Positions 1 to 5,860 of a stretch of DNA of 7,790 bases are shown one piece after another (position 1 is the stretch's first letter; each line of letters begins with the position of its first letter). This DNA comes from an uncultured Rhodospirillales bacterium (GTDB lineage Bacteria; Pseudomonadota; Alphaproteobacteria; ATCC43930; CGMCC-115725): assembly GCA_903897565.1 (NCBI GenBank), contig CAIUCF010000517.1, positions 1-7,790 on the forward strand. The letters are read 5' to 3'. The notes beneath the pieces were generated by a model. The model did no database searches. It saw only the letters and a program-made list of their open reading frames with translations, and was not told the origin of the DNA. The position numbers and the translations under genes are program-made.

Positions 1-1
1 C

Positions 2-436
2 GACCTCGCCGCGAGCTTCCGCGGGGGGGCCCATGAGGTCGCGCAGAGCGTGCAGGATCTGCGCACGATCCTGATCCGCATGGTCCGGACCTCCAGCGAT
101 GAGGCCGATCGCCGCGAGGATCAGCGCTACGCCACCACGGAAGCCTGCGTGATCGTCACCGATGATGGCCGCCCCGTCAGCAGCCGTCTCGTGGATATTT
201 CCTGCGGCGGCGCCTGGATCGAGGGCGAGAGTCTCGTCGGTCTCGCGCCACGCCCAGGGCTCCGGGCACAGCTGCGACTGCCGCGGCTGGCCGGCGCGCA
301 AGCGACCGTCATCCTCCATCATCTCGACCGGGATGGTGGCTGGCACATCGAATTCCAGGACGGGTCGGCTACCCGCGAATTGCTGGGCTTCGTGGCGGGC
401 TTCGCGGCCGACCAGCCGCGCATGGCGGCGGAGTGA
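2..436 (+). CDS. C-terminal part of a PilZ-domain protein, probably a methyl-accepting chemotaxis protein (5' end outside window)
   Basis: The frame is open from the window edge to the TGA at 434-436, giving 144 residues of a longer protein. A GTG at position 50 is an internal codon, not a convincing start, because the reading frame and protein character continue upstream. Residues 1-35 look like the end of a chemoreceptor signalling helix (VAQSVQDLRTILIRMVRTSS). A PilZ domain then follows, with the c-di-GMP contact motifs RxxxR (R38-R42 of the visible part) and DxSxxG (D65, S67, G70). PilZ domains bind c-di-GMP, and fusion to the C-terminus of a chemoreceptor is a recurring alphaproteobacterial arrangement. 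The receptor identity is inferred from the short helix before the PilZ domain, since the sensor and methylation regions are not visible. The flagellar neighbours fit a role in motility control. It could instead be another coiled-coil PilZ protein. Confidence 0.75.
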   Translation, partial: DLAASFRGGAHEVAQSVQDLRTILIRMVRTSSDEADRREDQRYATTEACVIVTDDGRPVSSRLVDISCGGAWIEGESLVGLAPRPGLRAQLRLPRLAGAQATVILHHLDRDGGWHIEFQDGSATRELLGFVAGFAADQPRMAAE

Positions 437-441
437 CGGCG

Positions 442-476
442 GCGGACACGATCTCGCGGGATGAGCCGGTCCGCGA
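442..476. terminator. possible hairpin between convergent genes
   Basis: The 46-bp gap between the PilZ gene and the convergent Sel1-repeat gene contains two overlapping inverted repeats. GCGGAC (442-447) pairs with GTCCGC (469-474), and TCGCGG (454-459) pairs with CCGCGA (471-476). They exclude each other. Neither is followed by a T-run on either strand, so a classical intrinsic terminator is not shown. It is listed because of its position between two 3' ends. Confidence 0.25.
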
Positions 477-482
477 TCCGCT

Positions 483-1043
483 TTAGTCTGCCCGCCCCGC
501 CAGCTCGGTGGCGACGGCATGGAAATGCCGGTTGATGTGCTCGAGAGGGAAGGTGGTCTTGTCGACGACATAGCCGCGCGACGCCGCCTGCGCGAATAAC
601 TGTCCGGCCTTGACCGGATCCTTCGTGACGCCTTCCCCGGCCTGATAGAGCGCCGCCAGACCGAAGGTCCCGCAACCGCCGCCGTGAGCCGAGGCCTCGG
701 CATACCACTGCGCTGCCTTGGTTGGATTTACCGGCGGCGTATCGGCGTAGGATCCGCTCTCATAGAGCATACCGAGCTCGCAAGCGGCGTCCGCATTGCC
801 GGCCTTCGCCGATTTCGTCAGCCATTTCACCGCGGCGAGGTAATCCTGGGCCACGCCGATGCCGGCATAATACAACGTGCCGAGCTGAAACGCGGCGTTC
901 TGGTCGTCACCCGCGGCGCGGGTCATGAGCGGCGTCGGGTCGAAAGGACCGGCCGCCGCATCGCCCGCGATCGCGGCGCTCGTTGCCGCAACGCCGGCCA
1001 CTGCAGCGCCGATCATCCGCCGAAAAGCCCTACGTGCGAGCAT
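483..1043 (-). CDS. secreted Sel1-repeat (TPR-like) protein
   Basis: A 186-residue protein. The start at 1043 is chosen because GGGGAG lies six bases upstream and the protein then opens with a signal peptide. A longer frame to 1184 would add 47 uncharacteristic residues. Residues 1-26 form the signal: a basic start (LARRAFRR), a hydrophobic Ala/Val core, and AIA before a likely cleavage site after residue 26. The RRAF sequence loosely resembles a twin-arginine motif. Three Sel1-like repeats follow, at about residues 50-84, 84-123 and 124-157, each with the LGxLYxxGxGV...A..W/F...A..G pattern; the second carries a small insertion. Such repeats are protein-interaction scaffolds without catalytic activity. 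The protein probably works in the periplasm. It stands alone, convergent with the PilZ gene and divergent from fliX. Partner and function are not readable from the sequence. Confidence 0.85.
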   Translation of the reverse strand: MLARRAFRRMIGAAVAGVAATSAAIAGDAAAGPFDPTPLMTRAAGDDQNAAFQLGTLYYAGIGVAQDYLAAVKWLTKSAKAGNADAACELGMLYESGSYADTPPVNPTKAAQWYAEASAHGGGCGTFGLAALYQAGEGVTKDPVKAGQLFAQAASRGYVVDKTTFPLEHINRHFHAVATELAGRAD

Positions 1044-1218
1044 CGTGATCTCCCCTGTATCACCGCGATCCGGCGCGGGCGGGCATGCCTCGCACCGACG
1101 GCTCGGCCAGTGTCGGCCCGGCCGCATTACCGTCGCCTTAAGAGATGGACGCGTCTGCAGGCCGTCGCAGTCACGAAACGGCAAAAATTCCTGCCGCGAG
1201 GCGGAGGATTCTCGAACC

Positions 1219-1242
1219 TTAACCGGATATTCGGCTTATACT
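1219..1242 (+). promoter_or_regulatory. candidate fliX promoter with a possible CtrA half-site
   Basis: The 238-bp divergent gap between the Sel1-repeat gene and fliX contains TATACT at 1237-1242, a good -10 element about 40 bp before the fliX ATG. No good -35 lies at the right distance. Instead TTAACC (1219-1224) stands just upstream; its second half-site at N7 spacing is degraded (TTCG). A missing -35 with a TTAA box nearby is typical of CtrA-activated class II flagellar promoters in Caulobacter. The assignment to CtrA is inference from one half-site. Confidence 0.3.
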
Positions 1243-1281
1243 GCGACGGTAGCTCAGCGAGATTGAAGAGAGCAGCGCGCG

Positions 1282-1710
1282 ATGAAGATTGACGCGAATC
1301 GGCCGATCGGGACTGGACCGGCCCGGCGCGACACCAAGACGTCAGGCTCCAGCGGCTTTGCCGACAACCTCCCCGTCGACGGCAACGCCGAACAGGGTGC
1401 GGCAGCGGTGGCGGCGGCGCCGGCGACATCCGGCCTTGAGGCGCTGTTCGCCCTGCAGGAAGTGCCGGACGCCACGGCCGGGCGCAAACGCGCGCTTGCC
1501 CGCGGCCAGAAGCTGCTCGACCGGCTCGACGATCTGCGTCTGGGATTGCTGCTGGGCCATATCTCCCGCGACAAGCTCAGCGACCTCGCCCGCCTCGCCC
1601 GTGACGGCAGCAAGGACCTCGACGATCCTGCGCTGCGCGAGATTCTTGGCGAGATCGAGCTGCGCGCCGAGGTCGAACTCGCAAAACTCCAAAACGAATC
1701 AAGCGTTTAA
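1282..1710 (+). CDS. fliX: flagellar assembly regulator FliX
   Basis: A 142-residue protein, about the usual FliX length. The first 50 residues are low-complexity and Ala/Gly/Ser-rich after the conserved-looking opening MKIDANRP. The family core follows at about residues 50-138: GLEALFALQEV, a basic stretch (RKRALARGQKLLDRLDDL), LGLLLGHIS, and the closing helix ILGEIELRAEVELAKL. In Caulobacter FliX is a soluble trans-acting factor that links completion of early basal-body structures to the activity of FlbD, the sigma-54-dependent activator of later flagellar genes. The ATG at 1282 has only a weak purine-rich stretch (GAAGAGAG) upstream. The gene lies directly before dksA, and the flgF operon in this window has a sigma-54-type promoter that could be a downstream target. 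flbD itself is not in the window. Confidence 0.9.
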   Translation: MKIDANRPIGTGPARRDTKTSGSSGFADNLPVDGNAEQGAAAVAAAPATSGLEALFALQEVPDATAGRKRALARGQKLLDRLDDLRLGLLLGHISRDKLSDLARLARDGSKDLDDPALREILGEIELRAEVELAKLQNESSV

Positions 1711-1716
1711 GTTATT

Positions 1717-1737
1717 TTCCGGAAGCCGCTTCCGGAA
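1717..1737. repeat. 21-bp palindrome built from two TTCCGGAA units
   Basis: Six bases after the fliX stop, a perfect inverted repeat has 10-bp arms, TTCCGGAAGC (1717-1726) and GCTTCCGGAA (1728-1737), around a single C. Each arm contains the self-palindrome TTCCGGAA, so the site is also a direct repeat with 13-bp periodicity. No T-run follows on either strand, so it is not a standard terminator. It ends 12 bp before the predicted dksA -35. It could be a 3'-end-protecting hairpin for fliX mRNA or a repressor operator for dksA. Confidence 0.5.
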
Positions 1738-1749
1738 CAAAAGCCGCTC

Positions 1750-1778
1750 TTGCTCCCGTGCGGCCTGATTCATATACT
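1750..1778 (+). promoter_or_regulatory. probable sigma-70-type promoter of dksA
   Basis: TTGCTC at 1750-1755 and TATACT at 1773-1778 are separated by exactly 17 bp, giving a plausible housekeeping -35/-10 pair. Transcription would start near 1785, leaving a leader of about 35 nt before the preferred dksA ATG. This argues against any dksA start placed at 1750. Confidence 0.5.
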
Positions 1779-1821
1779 CCGCCGCGGTTTAGCGACCCTT
1801 TGCGGGTGTATGGAGTACAAG

Positions 1822-2238
1822 ATGCGGCCTACGCTTCCGCCCGACTATCGTCCCACAGAGGACGAGGAATTCATGAATGCGACGCAGCAGGAATATTTCC
1901 GGCAAAAGCTGCTGCGCTGGCGCGCCGATCTGCTCGCCGAATCCTCCGAAACGCTCAATCACCTCAAGGAAGACAGCCTGCACGAGCCGGATATCACCGA
2001 TCGTGCCTCGCTCGAAACCGACCGGTTTACCGAACTCCGCACCCGTGACCGCGAGCGCAAGCTGATCGCCAAGATCGACTCGGCGCTGCAGCGAATCGAA
2101 CTCGGCACCTATGGCTATTGCGAGGAAACCGACGAACCGATCGGGGTCCGCCGCCTTGAAGCCCGCCCGATCGCGACCTTGAGCCTGGAAGCCCAGGAAC
2201 GCCACGAACGCATGGAGCGGACCCACCGCGAGGACTGA
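1822..2238 (+). CDS. dksA: DksA-family RNA polymerase-binding transcription factor, degenerate zinc finger
   Basis: A 138-residue protein that enters the RNA polymerase secondary channel and, with ppGpp, tunes promoters such as those of rRNA. The ATG at 1822 is preferred because GGAG lies six bases before it; an in-frame ATG at 1810 and longer forms are less likely. The coiled coil covers about residues 20-95. Its tip carries the DxxDxA signature (D57, D60, A62) required for activity in E. coli. The C-terminal zinc finger is degenerate: only C100 of the four cysteine positions remains, and the other three are T103, S121 and A124. This single-Cys form (YGYCEET...RPIATLSLEAQ) is characteristic of alphaproteobacterial DksA, so it is lineage-typical rather than damage. 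The gene follows fliX on the same strand but has its own likely promoter, and its 3' end converges with flgH. Confidence 0.93.
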   Translation: MRPTLPPDYRPTEDEEFMNATQQEYFRQKLLRWRADLLAESSETLNHLKEDSLHEPDITDRASLETDRFTELRTRDRERKLIAKIDSALQRIELGTYGYCEETDEPIGVRRLEARPIATLSLEAQERHERMERTHRED

Positions 2239-2251
2239 GGCGTCCTCGCGG
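2226..2251 (+). terminator. strong hairpin over the dksA stop codon
   Basis: A perfect 10-bp stem, CCGCGAGGAC (2226-2235) with GTCCTCGCGG (2242-2251), closes a six-base loop that contains the dksA TGA (2236-2238). The stem is very GC-rich, but GCCCGACC follows instead of a T-run. It probably helps end or protect the dksA transcript and could block read-through into antisense flgH. True intrinsic termination is not shown. Confidence 0.5.
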
Positions 2252-2258
2252 GCCCGAC

Positions 2259-2274
2259 CGCCGTTAGAACGGCG
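2259..2274 (-). terminator. hairpin over the flgH stop codon
   Basis: The inverted repeat CGCCGTT-AG-AACGGCG has 7-bp arms and a two-base centre; as RNA the loop would open to about 4-6 nt. It contains the flgH stop codon (2266-2264). It lies eight bases from the dksA hairpin, so the convergent 3' ends carry one hairpin each. No T-run follows on the minus strand. Confidence 0.4.
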
Positions 2275-3022
2275 AGATGATGTCGAAGAACTGGGTGCCG
2301 TAACGCGGCTGCTGCAGGTCGGTGCCTTGGCCATGGCCGCCATAGGAAATCCGCGCCTCGGCGATCTTGTCGTAGGTCACGGAATTGGTCGCGTCGATAT
2401 CGGTCGGCCGCACGATCCCCGTGATCTGAAGATCGCGAACCTCATAATTCACGCGAATTTCCTGTTTGCCGACGACGACCAGATTGCCGCTCGGCAGGAC
2501 CTGGGTCACCAGCGCCGCGAGCGTCGTCGTAATCTGTTCCGAGCGATTGATCTGCGCCTGACCGTCGGTACCGAGGGCGCCCGATGCGCTGACCAGGCTG
2601 GACGCGGCGATCGCGCTCGGCAGCAGAGTCTCGAGGCCGAGCATGTTGGTGCCGACGCTGCTTGTCGAATCCTTGCGCGTGTTCTGGGTCTGGTTGTTCA
2701 GGATCGCCTGATCCTTGATCGCGACGGTGATGGTGAGGAGATCGCCGACCCGGCCGGCGCGATGATCCTTGAAGAAGGCGCGGGCGCCGGGCTGCCACAT
2801 CGAGCCGAAATTGTGCTGGGCCACTTCCGACTGCGGCACCGGCATCGCCACCGGCTGATAGCCGGGTGCTTGCGTCGGATCCTGGATCTTGGTCATGGCC
2901 GGGACTTCGCCGATATTCTTGAGGCGCTGCGCCGCCGAGCATCCGGTCAAGGCGACGGCGAGCGCGATCAACGTTGCCGTGCTGGCAGAGTTCCGCAGCA
3001 TCGAGGTCCGGGATGAGGTCAT
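2264..3022 (-). CDS. flgH: flagellar L-ring lipoprotein FlgH
   Basis: A 252-residue protein forming the L-ring in the outer membrane, which with the P-ring makes the bushing for the rotating rod. The N-terminus is a lipoprotein signal peptide with the lipobox LTGC, placing the lipidated cysteine at residue 28. The mature protein continues SAAQRLKNIGEVP, a typical alphaproteobacterial FlgH opening. The body has the family's GDLLTITVAIKDQA, a Ser/Thr-rich middle, then LPSGNLVVVGKQEIRVN and the closing region ITGIVRPTDI...QQPRYGTQFFDIISPF. The ATG at 3022 is preceded by AAGGA (3035-3031), which overlaps the flgA stop codon, so translation is probably coupled to flgA. flgH is the last gene of the operon. 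The usual partner gene flgI (P-ring) does not follow. Confidence 0.96.
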   Translation of the reverse strand: MTSSRTSMLRNSASTATLIALAVALTGCSAAQRLKNIGEVPAMTKIQDPTQAPGYQPVAMPVPQSEVAQHNFGSMWQPGARAFFKDHRAGRVGDLLTITVAIKDQAILNNQTQNTRKDSTSSVGTNMLGLETLLPSAIAASSLVSASGALGTDGQAQINRSEQITTTLAALVTQVLPSGNLVVVGKQEIRVNYEVRDLQITGIVRPTDIDATNSVTYDKIAEARISYGGHGQGTDLQQPRYGTQFFDIISPF

Positions 3023-3030
3023 GGTCTTAG

Positions 3031-3036
3031 TCCTTA
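3031..3036 (-). promoter_or_regulatory. flgH ribosome binding site overlapping the flgA stop
   Basis: On the minus strand TAAGGA contains both the flgA stop codon TAA and the SD sequence AAGGA, eight bases before the flgH ATG. This fixes the flgH start and suggests translational coupling. Confidence 0.7.
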
Positions 3037-3990
3037 CAACACCGGCGGCGGCGCGCCGGGCGCGGCCAGACCGACCTGGCCCGCGGCTTCGACGGTGGCG
3101 TCGATGGTACGATTTGATTGAATATTGACGACGCGGATCATCTCGCCGCGACCGCCGTCTTCCAGCGCCTTGCCCTGCGCGGTCAGCGTCATTCCCGGCG
3201 CCTCGAGCACGATCAGCACGGAATCGTTGCGATGGACGAGCACGGGAATTTCGAGATCGACCGGCCGCAGGGTCTCCTGCGCGCGCACCGGCCGGCGCGG
3301 CGTCCGCCCGATCAGATCGCGGGCGTCCATGACCTGGCCGGCGGGCAGGCGGGCGATATCGACCGCGATCCAGGCGATATCGGCGGCGGCGATGACCTCG
3401 CCGGGCACCATCGGTCGCGCCAGGGTCGGGATCTGGATGACGTTGACGAGACGCCCGGCGACATGGACCGGCTCGCTCGCGCTGTCGCCGGCGGCGGCGC
3501 GCAGATCGGCGTTGAAGCGACCGCTCATCGGGTCGACCTGAAGATTGTCGATCGCAAGCTTGGTATCGGTGCCGACGGGGACGTAGAGCCTGACCCGGCT
3601 GTCGAGCGCGATCTTCGCATCGCTGTTGCCGGGCGCAATCGCCGCCAGCAGCTGCCGCGTGATCTCGCCCTGGTCGATGATGCTCGCCGTACGCGTCACC
3701 TCGGTGGTGACGGCGTCGCTGGCGGGTTGCCAGGCCAGGCCATGGGCCTGCGCCGTCGCGGCGAGCCAGGACGCATCGAGCACGATCCGCGTGCCCGGCG
3801 CTGGCGCCGCGGCGACGATTTCGCCGGCATGGAGTCCTGAGTCGGCGAACAGATCGCCGATCCGCAGATCCGGCGTGTTGACCGAAACGACCGGGCGCAG
3901 TTCGGGCGAGCCGGCCAGCGCCGGCGTCACGGAGCCCCACATCGCGATCAGCGCAGCCAGCGCCACGCGCAGGAGAGAGGATCGGGACAT
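3034..3990 (-). CDS. flgA: flagellar basal body P-ring formation chaperone FlgA
   Basis: A 318-residue periplasmic protein needed for assembly of the FlgI P-ring. The start at 3990 is preferred: GGAGG (3999-3995) lies four bases upstream, and a clean signal peptide follows (SRSSLLR, a hydrophobic core, PALA before the likely cleavage at about residue 27). An alternative ATG at 4014 overlaps the flgG stop as ATGA but has no SD sequence and would put eight residues before the signal. The C-terminal half, from about residue 190 on, is the SAF/FlgA domain: RPMVPGEVI, IARLPAGQVMDARDLIGRTPRRPVRA and, near residues 274-303, the conserved closing stretch LTAQGKALEDGG...IRVVNIQSNRTIDATV. It is longer than E. 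coli FlgA (about 220 residues) because of an extended N-terminal region, which is common in alphaproteobacteria. The gene sits between flgG and flgH. Confidence 0.93.
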   Translation of the reverse strand: MSRSSLLRVALAALIAMWGSVTPALAGSPELRPVVSVNTPDLRIGDLFADSGLHAGEIVAAAPAPGTRIVLDASWLAATAQAHGLAWQPASDAVTTEVTRTASIIDQGEITRQLLAAIAPGNSDAKIALDSRVRLYVPVGTDTKLAIDNLQVDPMSGRFNADLRAAAGDSASEPVHVAGRLVNVIQIPTLARPMVPGEVIAAADIAWIAVDIARLPAGQVMDARDLIGRTPRRPVRAQETLRPVDLEIPVLVHRNDSVLIVLEAPGMTLTAQGKALEDGGRGEMIRVVNIQSNRTIDATVEAAGQVGLAAPGAPPPVL

Positions 3991-4010
3991 CACGCCTCCG
4001 TTCATCATGG

Positions 4011-4796
<786 letters not shown>

Positions 4797-4864
4797 GGTC
4801 TAAAACTCCTCGGCCGCGATCATTGCGGGGTAGATGTCATGGGGTAGGGGGCGGAGCGTCATGA

Positions 4865-5584
4865 TCAGCTCGCCGAAAGCTTGTCGATGGCATTGCGGAT
4901 GCGGGTATCTTCGCCGTCGGCCATCGACTGGGCGTCGCTATAGGCGCGCTGGACCGCCATCAATTTCGTCAGCAGCACGATCGGCTCGGCGTTGGAATTC
5001 TCGATCATGCCCTGCTTGACCTGGGAGTCGGTGTCCGGCGTCGGCTGGGCGTCGGTGACGTAGAGCCCGTCCTCCTGCGAGACGAGTTGTTCCCGTTGGG
5101 CGAATTTCGAGACCGCGAGCTTGCCGATCGAGGCGCCCTTGGCGGTGATGATCGTGCCGTCGGCGCTGATGACGAGCTGGCCGGGATTGACCGGGATGGT
5201 GATCGGCGCGCCGCGATCGGACAGCACGGGATAGCCCTGCGCGGTCACGAGCTGGCTGCCGGCGCCGATCTGGAAGCGGCCATTGCGAGTATAGCGGGTG
5301 CCGCCGGGGGTCTGCAGGCTGTAATAGCCGTTACCCTGGATCGCGGTATCGAGCGGGTTGGAGGTGTAGGTCAGATCGCCCTGGCGGGTGTCGCGCCAGA
5401 CGCCGACGTCTTCGACATACGAGACCGACTGGCCCGAGCTCAGCTTGACCGGGTATTCCTTGGCGATCGGCATCTCGATCTTGAACGCCGGCGTCGAAAT
5501 GTTCGCCATGTCGTTGGCGAGCACGTCCATCGCCCGGGACAGGGATGATTGCTGGGACAGGGATACGTAGCTCGTGCTCTGCAT
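4865..5584 (-). CDS. flgF: flagellar proximal rod protein FlgF
   Basis: A 239-residue rod protein related to FlgG, exported by the flagellar type III system and assembled in the proximal rod. The N-terminal rod motif is present in a divergent form (NDMANISTPAFK, residues 24-35, against NNLANVNTTGFK in FlgG-like proteins). The NPLDTAIQGNGYYSLQTPGG and YTRNGRFQIG segments, and the end GMIENSNAEPIVLLTKLMAV followed by QRAYSDAQS, confirm the family. The lower match at the NxxAN motif and the order FlgF-FlgG fix it as FlgF. The ATG at 5584 has only a weak SD. The first gene of the minus-strand operon, it follows a sigma-54-type promoter and a short leader that can fold. Confidence 0.95.
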   Translation of the reverse strand: MQSTSYVSLSQQSSLSRAMDVLANDMANISTPAFKIEMPIAKEYPVKLSSGQSVSYVEDVGVWRDTRQGDLTYTSNPLDTAIQGNGYYSLQTPGGTRYTRNGRFQIGAGSQLVTAQGYPVLSDRGAPITIPVNPGQLVISADGTIITAKGASIGKLAVSKFAQREQLVSQEDGLYVTDAQPTPDTDSQVKQGMIENSNAEPIVLLTKLMAVQRAYSDAQSMADGEDTRIRNAIDKLSAS

Positions 5585-5588
5585 GGTC

Positions 5589-5630
5589 GCGGGTCTCGTC
5601 GCTCGAAAGATCCCAACTCCTGGGACCCGC
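5589..5630 (-). promoter_or_regulatory. foldable 5' leader of the flgF operon
   Basis: GCGGGTC and its complement GACCCGC form 7-bp arms (plus-strand positions 5589-5595 and 5624-5630) enclosing 28 nt. The outer arm lies at the transcription start expected from the sigma-54 element, and the inner arm ends four bases before the flgF ATG. A second, partly competing repeat, TCCCA/TGGGA (5611-5615, 5621-5625), holds an AGGAG in its loop. As RNA almost the whole leader could fold, which might limit ribosome access. The function is inferred. Confidence 0.35.
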
Positions 5631-5640
5631 AGCCTGCCTC

Positions 5641-5655
5641 GCAGCTCTCATGCCA
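5641..5655 (-). promoter_or_regulatory. sigma-54 promoter for flgF-flgG-flgA-flgH
   Basis: On the minus strand the sequence reads TGGCAT-GAGAG-CTGC, against the consensus TGGCAC-N5-TTGC. The invariant GG (-24) and GC (-12) are separated by exactly ten bases. Transcription would start near 5629, about 45 nt before the flgF ATG. Rod and ring genes under sigma-54 control fit the Caulobacter type of flagellar hierarchy, where FlbD is the activator and FliX its partner. It is the best of the sigma-54-like sequences in this gap. Confidence 0.65.
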
Positions 5656-5672
5656 GGATTAATAACAAATAA

Positions 5673-5685
5673 TATCAATGAGTTA
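5673..5685 (+). promoter_or_regulatory. IHF binding site
   Basis: TATCAATGAGTTA matches the IHF consensus WATCAANNNNTTR at every defined position. It lies inside a 37-bp island (5659-5695) with only five G/C bases, in a region otherwise strongly GC-rich, including an AT-rich flank 5' of the core as in known IHF sites. It starts 17 bp upstream of the -24 end of the sigma-54 promoter, a position where IHF bends DNA to bring a distant activator to the polymerase. Confidence 0.55.
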
Positions 5686-5703
5686 AATTTATATCTGGAC
5701 GGC

Positions 5704-5737
5704 GAGAACCGCGTCGCTTGCCGGGTTCTCCGGAACC
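5704..5737. repeat. interleaved GGTTC/GAACC inverted repeats
   Basis: GAGAACC (5704-5710) is the complement of GGTTCTC (5724-5730) across 13 bp, and the same GGTTC (5724-5728) also pairs with GAACC (5733-5737) across four bases. Three arms therefore share one motif. The site lies between the IHF box and the GGCAA/TTGCC repeat in the divergent regulatory gap. It could be a protein-binding site or the start of a fliL leader structure; nothing more can be said. Confidence 0.3.
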
Positions 5738-5741
5738 GATC

Positions 5742-5754
5742 GGCAATTCTTGCC
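5742..5754. promoter_or_regulatory. candidate activator (enhancer) site, GGCAA-N3-TTGCC
   Basis: A perfect inverted repeat, GGCAA (5742-5746), TTC, TTGCC (5750-5754), is centred about 118 bp upstream of the predicted flgF transcription start, with the IHF site between. This is the distance and order expected of an enhancer for a sigma-54 promoter, and FlbD is the natural candidate given fliX nearby. It is also about 107 bp upstream of fliL, so the same site could affect the divergent promoter. The binding protein is inferred from position and symmetry only. Confidence 0.4.
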
Positions 5755-5860
5755 CCGTCGTTTTTGGTCTTGCGGTCGGGGGGCCATCAAGGCGACTCTG
5801 CGGCACTCTCCGGATACGTGCCGATGACGCCGTGTCCGCTTTCCTCCAACGGACGGCATC

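Noticed and set aside
1136..1145. CTTAAGAGA shared by the Sel1-fliX gap and the gap between the fliL genes
   Set aside because: A nine-base match is expected by chance several times in a window of this length.
684..1292. A 202-codon plus-strand open frame opposite the Sel1-repeat gene
   Set aside because: It is antisense to a gene with clear repeats and signal peptide, has a biased Arg-rich composition, and overlaps fliX at its end; typical of high-GC shadow frames.
1789..2343. A 184-codon minus-strand open frame opposite dksA
   Set aside because: It mirrors the dksA codons and shows no domain; DksA on the plus strand is certain.
3118..3840. A 240-codon plus-strand open frame opposite flgA
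   Set aside because: Asp/Arg/Gly-rich antisense translation of flgA without recognisable motifs or a ribosome binding site.
2264..3940. A 558-codon minus-strand open frame running through flgA into flgH
   Set aside because: Its first 300 residues are Arg/Gly/Ala-rich shadow translation of flgA in another frame. FlgH begins at 3022 with an SD sequence and a lipoprotein signal.
4827..4847. GGGGTAG repeated twice, 14 bp apart, between flgF and flgG
   Set aside because: A short low-complexity G-rich repeat with no promoter-like spacing; chance is the simpler explanation.
5743..5757. A second sigma-54-like sequence on the minus strand (CGGGGC-N5-TTGC)
   Set aside because: Only half of the -24 hexamer matches, it overlaps the GGCAA/TTGCC inverted repeat, and the element at 5641-5655 is better placed and better matched.
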